A stretch of 64,000 bases of DNA from Thiodiazotropha sp040507225 (GTDB lineage Bacteria > Pseudomonadota > Gammaproteobacteria > Chromatiales > Chromatiaceae), in assembly GCA_040507225.1 (NCBI GenBank), contig JBEVVG010000005.1, positions 124,001 to 188,000 on the forward strand. Reading direction: 5' to 3'. Made by a program: the position numbers and the translations under genes. Positions within the stretch are counted from its first letter, which is position 1; each line of letters begins with the position of its first letter. Positions 25,755 through 35,287 of the stretch are shown one piece after another. The notes below the pieces were generated by a model that worked only from the letters and a program-made list of their open reading frames with translations, had not been told where the DNA came from and did no database searches.

Positions 25755-28057
25755 TGATCGGAGAATCGATCCGGATACGCGGTATCGTGCAGGGGGTGGG
25801 GATGCGCCCCACCCTGTGGCGTCTGGCCCGGGACTGCGGTCTGCGGGGTGAGGTTTGGAATGACGCTGAAGGGGTGTTCCTCACGGCCTGGGGTGACGCG
25901 GCGGCGCTCGACGCCTTCATCGAACGGTTGCAAACCGAGGCACCGCCTCTGGCGCGGATCCAGGCTGTGGAGCGAGCCCGACTCAGCGAAGGCAGTCCCC
26001 CCGAAGCGTTCAGCATCCGCTCCAGTCACGATGGCGAGACCCGAACCGGCGTGGCGGCCGACGCGGCCACCTGTCCCGAGTGTCGGGCCGAGGTGCTCGA
26101 TCCTGGCGACCGGCGCTACCGTTACCCCTTCACCAACTGCACCCACTGCGGGCCCCGCCTGTCGATCATCCACGCAGTGCCCTATGACCGGGCCAACACC
26201 AGCATGTCGGTGTTTCCCATGTGCCCCGCCTGTGAAGCGGAATACCGCGACCCGGCGAACCGGCGTTTTCATGCCCAGCCCAACGCCTGTCCCGAGTGCG
26301 GCCCCCGGGTCTGGCTGGAGGATGCGCAGGGCCAGACACCCCCATGCGAATCCGATGAAGACGCCATCGCCGCCGCCGCACGCCTGATCCGTGAGGGACG
26401 CATCCTCGCGATCAAGGGGATCGGTGGCTTCCACCTGGCCTGTGATGCGGGTAATTCCGAGGCGGTGGACCGGCTGCGCCAAAACAAGCGCCGTTACCAC
26501 AAGGCCTTCGCCCTGATGGCCCATGATCAGGAGATGGTCCAACGCTATGTCCGGCTCAGTCCCGGGGAGGCGGAACTGCTGCAGGACCGGGCCGGCCCCA
26601 TCGTGATTCTCCCCGCCGACGGTGAAACCCTTGCCGGGGGTATCGCTCCGGGGCAGAACAGTCTCGGCTTCATGCTCCCCTACACCCCGCTGCATCAGCT
26701 GTTGATGCAGTCGATGACGCGTCCCATCGTGCTCACCTCCGGCAACCGCAGCGACGAGCCCCAGTGCATCGGTAACGACGAAGCCCGGGAACGCCTGGCG
26801 GAGATTGCCGACGTCTGGCTGCTGCATGACCGGGAGATCGTCAACCGCCTGGACGATTCAGTGGTACGCTACGTTGCCTCCGCGCCGCGCCTGCTGCGCC
26901 GTGCCCGGGGCTATGCCCCGCAGCCCATCCCGTTGGGCCAGGAGTTCAAGAACCTGCCCCCCACCCTGGCCATGGGCGGTGAGCTGAAAAACAGCTTCTG
27001 CCTGTTGCGTGACGGAGAAGCCATCGTCTCCCAGCACATGGGTGATCTGGAGGATGCATCGACCTACCGGGACTATCGCCACAACCTGCAGCTCTACCGC
27101 GAGCTGTTTGATTTCACCCCGCAACGGATCGTGGTGGACATGCACCCCAACTACCTCTCCACCCAACTGGGCCGGGAGATGGCCGAGACATTGCAGATCC
27201 CTCTGATCGAGGTGCAGCATCATCACGCCCACATCGTCTCCTGCATGGCCGAGCACGGCATACCCCGGGACGAAACGGTTCTGGGGATCGCCCTCGATGG
27301 ACTGGGGATGGGAGAGGGCGGTGAACTCTGGGGCGGTGAATTTCTGCTTGCAGGCTACACCGGGTATGAGAAGCTTGCCGGATTCCAGCCCGTGCCCATG
27401 CCCGGCGGCGCCATGGCGATGCGCGAGCCCTGGCGCAACACTCTGGCCCACCTGCTGCAACTGCCCGATCGCGAATCCCTGATGCAAGATTATGCGGATC
27501 TCGAAATCATCCGCTTTCTGCGGCAGAAGCCCCTGGATACCTTACAGGCGATGATCCGCAAGGGCCTGAACAGCCCGCCCGCCTCGTCCGCTGGCCGGTT
27601 GTTCGATGCCGTGGCCGCCGCGCTCGGTTACTGTCGTGAACAAGCCGGTTTCGAAGGCCATGCGGCGATTGAACTGGAAGCCGCGGCCGAACCCTTCATG
27701 GCTCAGGAGCGCAACTCGGCCTATGGCTATAATTGTCAGGATGCAATGCTCGATTGGGAACCCATGTGGCGGGCGTTGTTGGCGGATGCGCATGAGGGTA
27801 TCGCAAGTGGTCGGATGGCTGCTCGGTTCCACCAGGGGCTGGCGACTGCGGTGAGTCAGGTGGGTCGGGATCTGGCTGGATCCCGGGGGGTCGCGACCCT
27901 GGTCCTGACTGGCGGCGTTTGGCAGAACCGTTTGTTGCTGGAAGCCGCGTCTGAACAAATGCAGAACTTTGGCTTGAAAGTTCTGGCGCCGTCGATCGTG
28001 CCCGCCAATGACGGGGGATTGGCGTTGGGGCAGGCTGTGATGGGTGCGTTGCGTTGA
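25754..28057 (+). CDS. hypF: Carbamoyltransferase HypF
   Basis: A 767-residue protein that makes carbamoyl-adenylate from carbamoyl phosphate and transfers it to HypE. Domain order is acylphosphatase (about 1-90, GIVQGVGMRPTLWRLA), two zinc fingers (about 105-190, CPEC..CTHCG and CPAC..CPECG), a YrdC-like domain (about 200-380, AIKGIGGFHLACDA, TSGNRSDEP) and a Kae1-like domain (about 390-767, MGGELKNSF, VQHHHAHI, ALDGLGMGEGGELWGGE, LTGGVWQNRLL). ATG 25754 is used because it forms a TGATG overlap with hupV. Its position away from hypABCDE, inside the sensor operon, is unusual but fits the same regulon. Confidence 0.96.
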   Translation: MIGESIRIRGIVQGVGMRPTLWRLARDCGLRGEVWNDAEGVFLTAWGDAAALDAFIERLQTEAPPLARIQAVERARLSEGSPPEAFSIRSSHDGETRTGVAADAATCPECRAEVLDPGDRRYRYPFTNCTHCGPRLSIIHAVPYDRANTSMSVFPMCPACEAEYRDPANRRFHAQPNACPECGPRVWLEDAQGQTPPCESDEDAIAAAARLIREGRILAIKGIGGFHLACDAGNSEAVDRLRQNKRRYHKAFALMAHDQEMVQRYVRLSPGEAELLQDRAGPIVILPADGETLAGGIAPGQNSLGFMLPYTPLHQLLMQSMTRPIVLTSGNRSDEPQCIGNDEARERLAEIADVWLLHDREIVNRLDDSVVRYVASAPRLLRRARGYAPQPIPLGQEFKNLPPTLAMGGELKNSFCLLRDGEAIVSQHMGDLEDASTYRDYRHNLQLYRELFDFTPQRIVVDMHPNYLSTQLGREMAETLQIPLIEVQHHHAHIVSCMAEHGIPRDETVLGIALDGLGMGEGGELWGGEFLLAGYTGYEKLAGFQPVPMPGGAMAMREPWRNTLAHLLQLPDRESLMQDYADLEIIRFLRQKPLDTLQAMIRKGLNSPPASSAGRLFDAVAAALGYCREQAGFEGHAAIELEAAAEPFMAQERNSAYGYNCQDAMLDWEPMWRALLADAHEGIASGRMAARFHQGLATAVSQVGRDLAGSRGVATLVLTGGVWQNRLLLEAASEQMQNFGLKVLAPSIVPANDGGLALGQAVMGALR

Positions 28058-28272
28058 GTGCTTTCAAGAACATGACCGCGATTGCGGTTCAGGCGACCGG
28101 GATGGCAACTCCATGAAACGGTTCGTTGAATGGACTCTGGCAGATGTCGGTGCATGGGTTGTGGCGTCGTGGGCGGTTCAATCAATGTTCCCGAAACAAA
28201 CAGCCTCAAGGGTGTCTGCTATGGGATATTCTGAATGTATCTAGCCGGATACTGTGGATTGGGTGGGTATCG

Positions 28273-28641
28273 ATGCTGAGGTTGAAACAGGTCCTTCAGG
28301 CGTGGGGCAGTGAGCGGTTTGAGGCTATGCTGAAACAGGCATTGGAAAGCCTGCCTCATCATGAACTGCCGCTTCAGCAAGGCCTGCAACACAGCAGTCA
28401 GGTGAGTGAGGAACCGATTCAGGTGATGATTCTGAATATGACTGAGTCCGCTGGCCGGATCAATGTACGGCTGGGGGTGTTTTACTCAGGCGTAATTGCA
28501 GGCTGTAATTGCGCCGATGATCCCACACCGGTCGATACCGTGTCAGAGTACTGCGTCCTGGGATTGGATATCGACAGGGGCACCGCTGAGGCTGCGGTTG
28601 TATTGCTGGACAATGATTCCGGTCCCAGTGGTGATGGATGA
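28273..28641 (+). CDS. Conserved small protein of unknown function downstream of hypF
   Basis: A 122-residue soluble protein. A helical N-terminus (LRLKQVLQAWGSERFEAMLKQ) is followed by a compact beta-rich part with the motif GVFYSGVIAGCNCADDPTP and then a YCVLGLDIDRGTAEA-like strand. The three clustered cysteines (CxC, then a single C about 20 residues later) could bind a metal or Fe-S centre, but this is a guess. I do not recognise a named family. ATG 28273 is preferred to an upstream in-frame ATG because the conserved-looking part begins here. It is in the same direction as hypF, 215 bp downstream. Confidence 0.6.
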   Translation: MLRLKQVLQAWGSERFEAMLKQALESLPHHELPLQQGLQHSSQVSEEPIQVMILNMTESAGRINVRLGVFYSGVIAGCNCADDPTPVDTVSEYCVLGLDIDRGTAEAAVVLLDNDSGPSGDG

Positions 28642-28749
28642 GTGACGGGCAACGGAGATGATGGTACGCCATCCCTGGCATCTGCATCTTAGCCTTTCGT
28701 TTTGCTGTCACATGGCGTAGTCAATGCGTCATCCCTGGTCGCGCACACC

Positions 28750-29370
28750 TCAGGCATTCACCTGTTTGCGGCGGTTCATGCCCACCAGTCCCAGCAGACC
28801 CGATCCAAACAACCAGACTGCGGCCGGCACCGGCACCGCGCTGACATTCAGGTCAACGCCAATCTCGGTGGGGAACGCGGATCCGCCCGCAACAAAGGCG
28901 TAGTAGTGCTCGTCGGGATCGAAGATCATCGGTGCAAACGCATCAGTCAGGTTGGTCGTGCCACCTGATTGGATGTAGTTGCTGCCCCAACTGTAGAACT
29001 CCCATCCGTTCACATTGTCGTTGAAAAACTCAGTGACATTGGTGTTGGCATCCGATAATCCCAGGAAGGGTGTCGGGTCGTTGTACAGGGCGTCATTGGC
29101 ATCCGTGGTCAGTGCAAACCCAAGGGTTGTGGCAAAATCGTAATAACTACCCGTGGTCAATTCGATATCCATATGGCCATTCCAGCCATCGCCCAGATCA
29201 AACCTGACGATATCCACCGCAAGGTCAACCGATGAACCATTGATGGTTGTTGGATAGCGGTTGTCAGTCAAATCAAGGGTATCGCTGTACATGACGGCGG
29301 AAACCGGGGTGCTCGCTGTGAGCGCGGCAATCAGTGTAAAAGTGCATCCTAGTGCTGAACGGTACTTCAT
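28750..29370 (-). CDS. Exported protein with VPLPA/PEP-CTERM sorting tail
   Basis: A 206-residue protein with an N-terminal signal peptide (about 1-25, ending PVSA). A beta-rich, Asn/Asp/Gly-rich body contains DLTDNRYPTTING and GWNGHMDIELTTGSYYDF. The C-terminal sorting signal reads VPVPAAVWLFGSGLLGLVG followed by MNRRK. This tail is the VPLPA-type variant of PEP-CTERM, processed by an exosortase during export with exopolysaccharide. The exosortase is not in this window. The Shine-Dalgarno GGAGAAGG precedes ATG 29370; the frame is open to 29403. Cargo function unknown. Confidence 0.85.
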   Translation of the reverse strand: MKYRSALGCTFTLIAALTASTPVSAVMYSDTLDLTDNRYPTTINGSSVDLAVDIVRFDLGDGWNGHMDIELTTGSYYDFATTLGFALTTDANDALYNDPTPFLGLSDANTNVTEFFNDNVNGWEFYSWGSNYIQSGGTTNLTDAFAPMIFDPDEHYYAFVAGGSAFPTEIGVDLNVSAVPVPAAVWLFGSGLLGLVGMNRRKQVNA

Positions 29371-29395
29371 GTCCTTCTCCTTGTTTATCATTAAA

Positions 29396-29660
29396 CCAGC
29401 CACCCAATATGTCGTCTTCAGCCGAAGCCTGCCTGCGGCAAGGCATCAAAACGCCGCTGTGGCCCCCTGCAGCTAGTATTGATCACGCAGTCTGCAGGCA
29501 GTCGTGCTTCGGCCTGTGTTTAGATTTCATGCTGTCAGGGGTTTCAAGCACGCCCGTGCTCTGCGTTGTGGCTCTAAACAAGGGAATTACCCTTATCCGC
29601 GAGCCAGGCCTTGGTTAAGGGCAGGCTTGAAGTTCTGAAGACGACATATTGGGTGGCCGG
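29396..29660. mobile_element. 265-bp element with 26-bp terminal inverted repeats (MITE-like)
   Basis: The left end (29396-29421) and right end (29635-29660) are inverted copies of each other over 26 bp with one mismatch; the shared core reads CCACCCAATATGTCGTCTTC. Between them are subterminal inverted motifs (GCCGAAGC near the left, GCTTCGGC in the middle) and no coding frame for a transposase. I could not see a convincing target-site duplication. It lies directly upstream of the VPLPA-CTERM gene and could affect that promoter. A large hairpin-forming non-mobile element is the alternative. Confidence 0.6.
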
Positions 29661-30022
29661 GTCAATCATGTTGTTAGAGATTCCATGATCACGGGCTGCT
29701 GAAACAGTTACCGTTAACCAGTGCACAGTTGACCGATTGTCTTGCTTTCATCACTTGAAAATGGGATGTCCATCCAATTTGCCGGTCTGGATGTATCAGG
29801 GAGATGTTTCATTAATCTGCAGCAGGTCCACACAGGCACGGGTCATCAGGTGAAGATAGACATGTGCGGTGATCACTTGCGCTGGAAAACCTTGCGGGGT
29901 CATTCGTGTATCAGATCCCTGGTAATGACCTCATCGTGAGTTAGGGTTTTTGTTTCCTGGATAGGCAGAGAAAACCCGTATATTCTCTGTCACTGACCGA
30001 TTCATAAACCAAGAAAAAGATC
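29661..30022. other. Non-coding gap upstream of cti
   Basis: A 362-bp interval. The short frame at 29742-29939 has no Shine-Dalgarno, no domain and an atypical composition, so I do not call it. The region presumably contains the cti promoter; I see no sigma-54 site. Confidence 0.5.
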
Positions 30023-32428
30023 ATGAAAACGACTCTCGGAAAACTCGCAAAGCTATTTGCTACCACCTCGGTTCTGATCGTGCTGGGTTGTTCATCCACG
30101 CCGAAGGTCACCGAACAGCAGGCGGATGTGGATTACGATCTGCTGTTCGGCATGCCCGCACAGCCGGTAAATTTCGAAACTCAGGTGCGCCCGGTCACGG
30201 ATCGCCGCTGTGTGGTCTGTCATGGCTGTTACGATGCCCCCTGCCAGCTCAAGCTGTCGTCCTATGAGGGCATGCAGCGCGGGGGCAATACCACCCGGGT
30301 CTACGACGGGGCGCGTATTCAGGCTATCGAACCGAGCCGCCTGGGGATCGATGCAAAGACCACTGGGGAATGGCGGACCCGGGGCTTCCACCCGGTATTG
30401 CCGGAAGCGATCTCCGAATCCCCCAGGGAGAATCTGGAGCAATCGATCATGTACCAGCTGTTGCGCATGAAGCAGCGCCATCCACAACCCCGGGTGGGAA
30501 TGCTGCCCGACGATGTGGATGTGACGCTCGATCGCGCCCAGGTGTGTGCGAGTAACGCGGGTTTCGCCGAACTCGAACAGAAGCATCCCCTGTGGGGGAT
30601 GCCTTACGGTCTGCCGAACCTGAGCGAGGAGGAGTACGCCACCCTGGTGTGGTGGTTGGCCCAGGGGGCGCCCGGACCCCAGCCGATCAAGATCTCTGAC
30701 CAATCCGCCAGGCAGATCCAGGACTGGGAACGTTTTCTCAATCAACCGGACAACAGGCAACGCCTGGTGAGTCGTTATATCTTCGAGCATCTGCCGCAGG
30801 CGCATATCCATTTCGAAGGGGCTCCGGTGAACGAGTTCTTTCGCCTGGTCCGCAGTCCCGCCCCACCGGGCAGTCCTGTTGATGAGATCGCCAGCGTGCG
30901 TCCCTATGACGATCCCGGTGGCGAGTTCTACTACCGGTTACTGCCCTACGAGGCGAGTCGCGTACTGAAGACCCACAGTGTCTACAACTGGTCCCCCGGG
31001 CGTATGAAACGTTACCGGGAGCTGTTTCTGGATCCTGACTACACAGTGGATGAACTTCCCGGGTACGACGCCGGGCTTTCGGCCAATCCGTTCAAGGTGT
31101 TCGAGGCGATTCCGCCGATCTCCCGATACAAGTTCCTGCTTGATGATGCCCATTTCTTTATCGAAGGATTCATTAAGGGCCCGGTGTGCCGGGGCCAGAT
31201 TGCGCTGAATGTGATCGAGGACCAGTTCTGGGTGTTCTTTCTGCAGCCCAGGGATCAGTCTGCCACCCTGCAGCCGGACTTCATCAATGCCTCTGTGGAT
31301 TACCTGAACCTGCCTTCCGAGCAGGGCGACGACAGTCTGCGGGTGATCACCACCTGGCTGGATTACCTGGAACGTCAGCGCAAATACCTGGCGAGCAAAA
31401 ACCTGTTCCTGGAGGATTATTTCAACTCCGAGCAGAAGGTGATCGACATCCACAAGGGCGTCGAGCTGATCTGGGACGGGGAGGGCAGCAACCGCAACGC
31501 CGGACTGACCGTGTTCCGCCATTTCGACAGCGCCTCGGTGACCCATGGTCTGGTGGGGGACTATCCGGAGACCGCCTGGGTTATCGACTACCCCCTGTTC
31601 GAACGCATACACTATCTCCTGGTAGCCGGCTTCAACATCTACGGCAATCTGACACACCAGTTGACGACCCGCCTGTACATGGATTTTCTGCGCATGGAGG
31701 CGGAGAACCAGTTCCTGCTGTTTCTGCCCATGGAGCAGCGCAAGGCGATCCGCGATGGCTGGTATCAGGGGCTGCATGAGAATGTCTGGAACGATTTCGA
31801 CAATGCGTTTGCCGTCACCATGGAACTCGACACGGTCAAGGGGTACGAGCAGGAGGACACCCAGCGCGAACTCTACGGTCTGATGATGCAGCGACTCGGC
31901 AAATCGATTGCCGGGCAGGACCCGATCAACCGTTGCCATGATGAGTGTGAAGCAAAGGGTTCCACGGCCAGCCAGGAGGCGGACCGGATGATGCGTCGCA
32001 TCGCCGCGAAGAAGGGCGATTCCCTGATCGTGTTTCCGGATGTGTCCTTCGTCCGAGTCAAGATTCCCGAGGGGGAGGACCTGGTCTATACCCTGATTCT
32101 CAACAAGGGGTATTCGAATATCACCTCCATGTTCGAAAGCGAGGAACAGCGGGACCGCTCCCAGGACAGCCTCACAGTGGTCAGGGGACTGCAGGGGGCC
32201 TACCCTAATTTCTTCTTCAGCGTGGACCGGGATCAACTCGAGGAGTTCGTCCAGGCGATCGAGAGTGTCACAGACCGTGACGATTACGAGCGTTTCGTCG
32301 GGCGTTTCGGTATCCGCCGCACCAATACCCGCTTCTGGGCGGAATCGGACTGGTACCACGACTGGATTCAGGCCAACGATCCGGTCAACGCGGGTTTGCT
32401 CGACTATAATCGATACCGCAACCGCTGA
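30023..32428 (+). CDS. cti: Fatty acid cis/trans isomerase
   Basis: A 801-residue enzyme that converts cis- to trans-unsaturated fatty acids in membrane phospholipids, a rapid response to solvents, heat or other membrane stress. The N-terminus has a signal sequence with a lipobox-like VLGCSS (Cys23), indicating export and possibly lipid anchoring. The cytochrome c-type haem motif is CVVCHGCYDAPC (about residues 63-74). Downstream segments such as GIDAKTTGEWRTRGFHPVLPE and WVIDYPLFERIHYLLVAGFN-like sequence are typical of Cti. Length agrees with the family. It appears monocistronic. Confidence 0.95.
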   Translation: MKTTLGKLAKLFATTSVLIVLGCSSTPKVTEQQADVDYDLLFGMPAQPVNFETQVRPVTDRRCVVCHGCYDAPCQLKLSSYEGMQRGGNTTRVYDGARIQAIEPSRLGIDAKTTGEWRTRGFHPVLPEAISESPRENLEQSIMYQLLRMKQRHPQPRVGMLPDDVDVTLDRAQVCASNAGFAELEQKHPLWGMPYGLPNLSEEEYATLVWWLAQGAPGPQPIKISDQSARQIQDWERFLNQPDNRQRLVSRYIFEHLPQAHIHFEGAPVNEFFRLVRSPAPPGSPVDEIASVRPYDDPGGEFYYRLLPYEASRVLKTHSVYNWSPGRMKRYRELFLDPDYTVDELPGYDAGLSANPFKVFEAIPPISRYKFLLDDAHFFIEGFIKGPVCRGQIALNVIEDQFWVFFLQPRDQSATLQPDFINASVDYLNLPSEQGDDSLRVITTWLDYLERQRKYLASKNLFLEDYFNSEQKVIDIHKGVELIWDGEGSNRNAGLTVFRHFDSASVTHGLVGDYPETAWVIDYPLFERIHYLLVAGFNIYGNLTHQLTTRLYMDFLRMEAENQFLLFLPMEQRKAIRDGWYQGLHENVWNDFDNAFAVTMELDTVKGYEQEDTQRELYGLMMQRLGKSIAGQDPINRCHDECEAKGSTASQEADRMMRRIAAKKGDSLIVFPDVSFVRVKIPEGEDLVYTLILNKGYSNITSMFESEEQRDRSQDSLTVVRGLQGAYPNFFFSVDRDQLEEFVQAIESVTDRDDYERFVGRFGIRRTNTRFWAESDWYHDWIQANDPVNAGLLDYNRYRNR

Positions 32429-32448
32429 TCCCGGTCCGCAGCCTGCGT

Positions 32449-32469
32449 CGCCCCCTTCACACGGGGGCG
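32449..32469 (+). terminator. GC-rich hairpin after cti, possible terminator
   Basis: CGCCCCC (32449-32455) and GGGGGCG (32463-32469) form a perfect 7-bp stem 21 bp after the cti stop. Only GGGGTTTC follows, not a T-run, so termination efficiency is doubtful. Confidence 0.4.
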
Positions 32470-32600
32470 GGGTTTCTCCGCATGGGGTTCGCGGCTGCTG
32501 AAATGAATGCCCTGTCGATCGTGCGGTTGATCATGCCGTTCGACCGGAACGTTTGTCGGGATGCGGCACTCATAGGTTTGAGAAAACTCAGGAGTCCGCC

Positions 32601-33254
32601 ATGCAGAGCCCTTTCATCCAGACCTTCGATCAGCTGCCGGATACCCTGCCGGTGTTTCCCCTGGAGGGCGCGGTAGTGATGCCGGGTGCGCAATTGCCGT
32701 TGAACATCTTCGAGCCGCGTTACCTGAACATGATCGAGGACGCGATGGCGTCACATCACCTGATCGGCATGGTCCAGCCTGGTGGGCATGAGGGGGCAGG
32801 GGATGAAGCGCTGCATGGGACCGGCTGCGCGGGCCGCATCAGTACCTACCAGGAGACCTTCGACGGGCGCATCGAAATCGTGCTCAGTGGGGTGTGCCGC
32901 TTTGATCTCCAGGAAGAACTGCCCACCACCCGGGGGTATCGCCTGGTGATCCCTGATTGGAAGCGTTTTGAGCTGGACTACGACTACCCCCATTTCGAGA
33001 AATCGAACCAGCAGGAACGGTTCTTCGACCGCCTGGAAGGCTATATGTCCGCCCAGGAACTGAGCATCGATTCGGGCGTGATCCACGAGATTCCGCTGGC
33101 CCGGCTGATGAATATCCTCACCACCCTGTTGCCCTTGCATCATGCGGACAAGCAGGCGATTATCGAAGCCGTCTCCTACGAATCCCGATACAATCTGTTG
33201 GTCAGCCAGTTCGAGCGGGTGGGCAGCGGCGCGCCGTCCCACCTGCGTCACTGA
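32601..33254 (+). CDS. LON substrate-binding domain protein
   Basis: A 217-residue protein consisting of a Lon N-terminal-type domain: LPVFPLEGAVVMPGAQLPLNIFEPRYLNMIEDA near the start, then GCAGRISTYQETFDGRIEIVLSGVCRF. It has no ATPase or protease part, so it is one of the stand-alone LON-domain proteins whose role is unclear (possibly substrate binding). ATG 32601 has AGGAG upstream and begins just before the domain; the frame is open from 32553. Two hydrolase genes follow in the same direction. Confidence 0.88.
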   Translation: MQSPFIQTFDQLPDTLPVFPLEGAVVMPGAQLPLNIFEPRYLNMIEDAMASHHLIGMVQPGGHEGAGDEALHGTGCAGRISTYQETFDGRIEIVLSGVCRFDLQEELPTTRGYRLVIPDWKRFELDYDYPHFEKSNQQERFFDRLEGYMSAQELSIDSGVIHEIPLARLMNILTTLLPLHHADKQAIIEAVSYESRYNLLVSQFERVGSGAPSHLRH

Positions 33255-33332
33255 GTATCGGGTTCACGTCATTCAACGCTAAGCCGTACCACCCGTGTGA
33301 GCGGGTTCGTGCCCGCAGGGTCGTTCAGCATT

Positions 33333-34355
33333 ATGGGGAAACCAATCACGGGTCGCATCGTCAGCAGCGGCTTTCGCCCGGCCTGGTGGCTCAGGTCCGC
33401 GCATCTGCAAACCATCTGGCCCAGTCTGCTCAGGCCCCGTCGCCCATTGGAAGTGGGTTGGGAGCGCCTGGAACTGTCCGACGGGGATTTCATCGACCTG
33501 GCCTGGCGGCGCAGCCAGGGGCCCCGGGTGCTGGTGATACACGGCCTGGAGGGCTCCCTGGAATCCCATTACGCCTTTGCTCTGCTGCGGGCCCTTGAAC
33601 AGGCGGGCTTCTGCCCGGTGTTCATGCACCTGCGGGGCTGTGGCCGGGAACCCAACCGGCTGGCGCGCAGCTACCACTCCGGCGCCACCGAAGACCTGGC
33701 CGAGGTTCTGCAGCAACTCGAGGCCCGGGGTGAGCGGCCGGATGCATTGATCGGAATCTCACTGGGGGGCAATCTGCTGTTGAAATACCTGGGCGAGCAG
33801 GGTGCCGAGGCCTTGACCCGGACCGCGGTGGCGATCTCGGTGCCTTTCCAGCTCAAGACCGCCTGCCGGCACATGCAACAGGGGGTTTCACGGATCTACG
33901 GTCGTTACCTGCTGGACAAGCTGACCCGCAGTTACCGGGCTAAATTCCGCGATCGGGAGGCGCCCCTGGACATCCGCCTCGAGGAAATTCGCAGCATCTA
34001 CGAATTCGATGACCGAATCACCGCGCCGCTCAATGGTTTTGAGGATGCGGAGGATTACTACCAGCGCTGCAGTTGCAGCGGCTATCTCAAGGATGTCCTC
34101 ACACCCACCCTGATCCTGCATGCCAGGGATGATCCCCTGATGACCCCCGAGGTTGTGCCTGGGGCGGAGCAACTCGGTCCGGGAATCACTCTCGAACTGA
34201 GCGCCGGGGGCGGACATGTGGGATTCATCGGGGGACCTGTGCCCGGTTTTCCCCGCTACTGGCTGGAACAGAGGATCTGTGAATACCTGTCACAGCAATT
34301 ACTGAAACCGGATTGCGGCTCCCCTGCCGAACGCCTGCCCGGGTCGGAGGGATAA
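33333..34355 (+). CDS. YheT-family alpha/beta hydrolase
   Basis: A 340-residue hydrolase. Family features are FRPAWWLRSAHLQTIWPSLLR at the N-terminus, LVIHGLEGSLESHYA (oxyanion loop), FMHLRGCGREPNRLARSYHSG, the nucleophile elbow GISLGGNLLLKYLG (Ser), the acid region ILHARDDPLM and the base His in GGGHVGFIGG. The YheT group are putative esterases/carboxylesterases of unknown natural substrate. The start may be ATG 33333 or a GTG at 33297; I prefer the ATG because the conserved part begins soon after it. Confidence 0.9.
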   Translation: MGKPITGRIVSSGFRPAWWLRSAHLQTIWPSLLRPRRPLEVGWERLELSDGDFIDLAWRRSQGPRVLVIHGLEGSLESHYAFALLRALEQAGFCPVFMHLRGCGREPNRLARSYHSGATEDLAEVLQQLEARGERPDALIGISLGGNLLLKYLGEQGAEALTRTAVAISVPFQLKTACRHMQQGVSRIYGRYLLDKLTRSYRAKFRDREAPLDIRLEEIRSIYEFDDRITAPLNGFEDAEDYYQRCSCSGYLKDVLTPTLILHARDDPLMTPEVVPGAEQLGPGITLELSAGGGHVGFIGGPVPGFPRYWLEQRICEYLSQQLLKPDCGSPAERLPGSEG

Positions 34356-34374
34356 GTGATGAGGACGGCCTCTA

Positions 34375-35244
34375 ATGAATGAAGACTGGTTGGATCGCAC
34401 CACCTACCCCTTCACCTCGCGCTACTTCGACCTGCCCGTGGGGCGCATGCATTACGTGGACGAAGGTGCCGGTCCGCACACCCTGGTGATGGTGCACGGC
34501 AACCCGGTCTGGTCCTATGCCTATCGGCACCTGATCCGCGGCCTGTCCCAATCCTGTCGCTGCATCGCCGCGGACCATATCGGATTCGGACTTTCCGACA
34601 AGCCCTCGGAGTGGGATTACCTGCCGCAGAGCCACGCCCGCAACCTGACGGCGCTGCTCGATCACCTGCAAGCCGAAAACGTCACTCTGGTGGTGGGGGA
34701 CTGGGGTGGGCCGATCGGCCTCTCCTATGCGATCCGGCACCCGCAACGGATCCGTTCCCTGGTGATCAGCAACAGTTGGATGTGGCCGGTCAACGGGGTG
34801 TTTCACTACGAGGCGTTCAGCCGCCTGATGGGGGGTCCGGTGGGCCGATTTCTGATCCGCCGGTATAACTTTTTCGTCAATGTACTGATGCGCCAGATGT
34901 TCCGTGTGCAGCTCGATCCCCAGGTGCACCGACACTATGAGATGCCTTTGCGCAATCCCCGGGAGCGCAAGGGATGCTGGACCTTTCCCGGGCAGATCAT
35001 CGGCTCCGGGGAGTGGTTGCGCTCACTCTGGGAACAGCGCGAAAAGCTGACCGGAAAACCGGCGCTGATCCTTTGGGGCATGCGCGACATCGCCTTCCGC
35101 GAGATCGAGCTCAGGCAGTGGCAGTCGCTGTTTCCTTCCGCCGAGGTGCATCGCTTCGAAAATCTCGGTCATTTCGTACCTGAGGCGATGGGCGCATCCC
35201 TGTGTCCCATCGTCGAGGCTCATCTGCGTCGCATCTCTGAATAG
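34375..35244 (+). CDS. Haloalkane dehalogenase-like alpha/beta hydrolase
   Basis: A 289-residue alpha/beta hydrolase. It contains HGNPVWSYAYR and, at the nucleophile elbow, GDWGGPIGLSYA, so the nucleophile is Asp followed by Trp. With the Asn of HGNP this matches the catalytic and halide-binding set of haloalkane dehalogenases. The acid is probably in WGMRDIAF and the base is the His of NLGHFVPE. It starts 19 bp after the YheT gene and is probably co-transcribed with it. Actual dehalogenase activity cannot be judged; epoxide hydrolases and other relatives share much of this pattern. Confidence 0.8.
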   Translation: MNEDWLDRTTYPFTSRYFDLPVGRMHYVDEGAGPHTLVMVHGNPVWSYAYRHLIRGLSQSCRCIAADHIGFGLSDKPSEWDYLPQSHARNLTALLDHLQAENVTLVVGDWGGPIGLSYAIRHPQRIRSLVISNSWMWPVNGVFHYEAFSRLMGGPVGRFLIRRYNFFVNVLMRQMFRVQLDPQVHRHYEMPLRNPRERKGCWTFPGQIIGSGEWLRSLWEQREKLTGKPALILWGMRDIAFREIELRQWQSLFPSAEVHRFENLGHFVPEAMGASLCPIVEAHLRRISE

Positions 35245-35287
35245 CCGCCGGATACTCCGCTCCGCGCAGCCGGGCTGATGTCCCGGC

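Noticed and set aside
28044..28244. 66-codon frame after hypF
   Set aside because: Overlaps the hypF end out of frame and lacks a start signal.
29742..29939. 65-codon frame in the gap before cti
   Set aside because: No ribosome site, no domain, next to a repeat element; probably chance.
30938..32359. 473-codon frame antisense to cti
   Set aside because: cti is a full-length, well-recognised family member; the antisense product has no domain.
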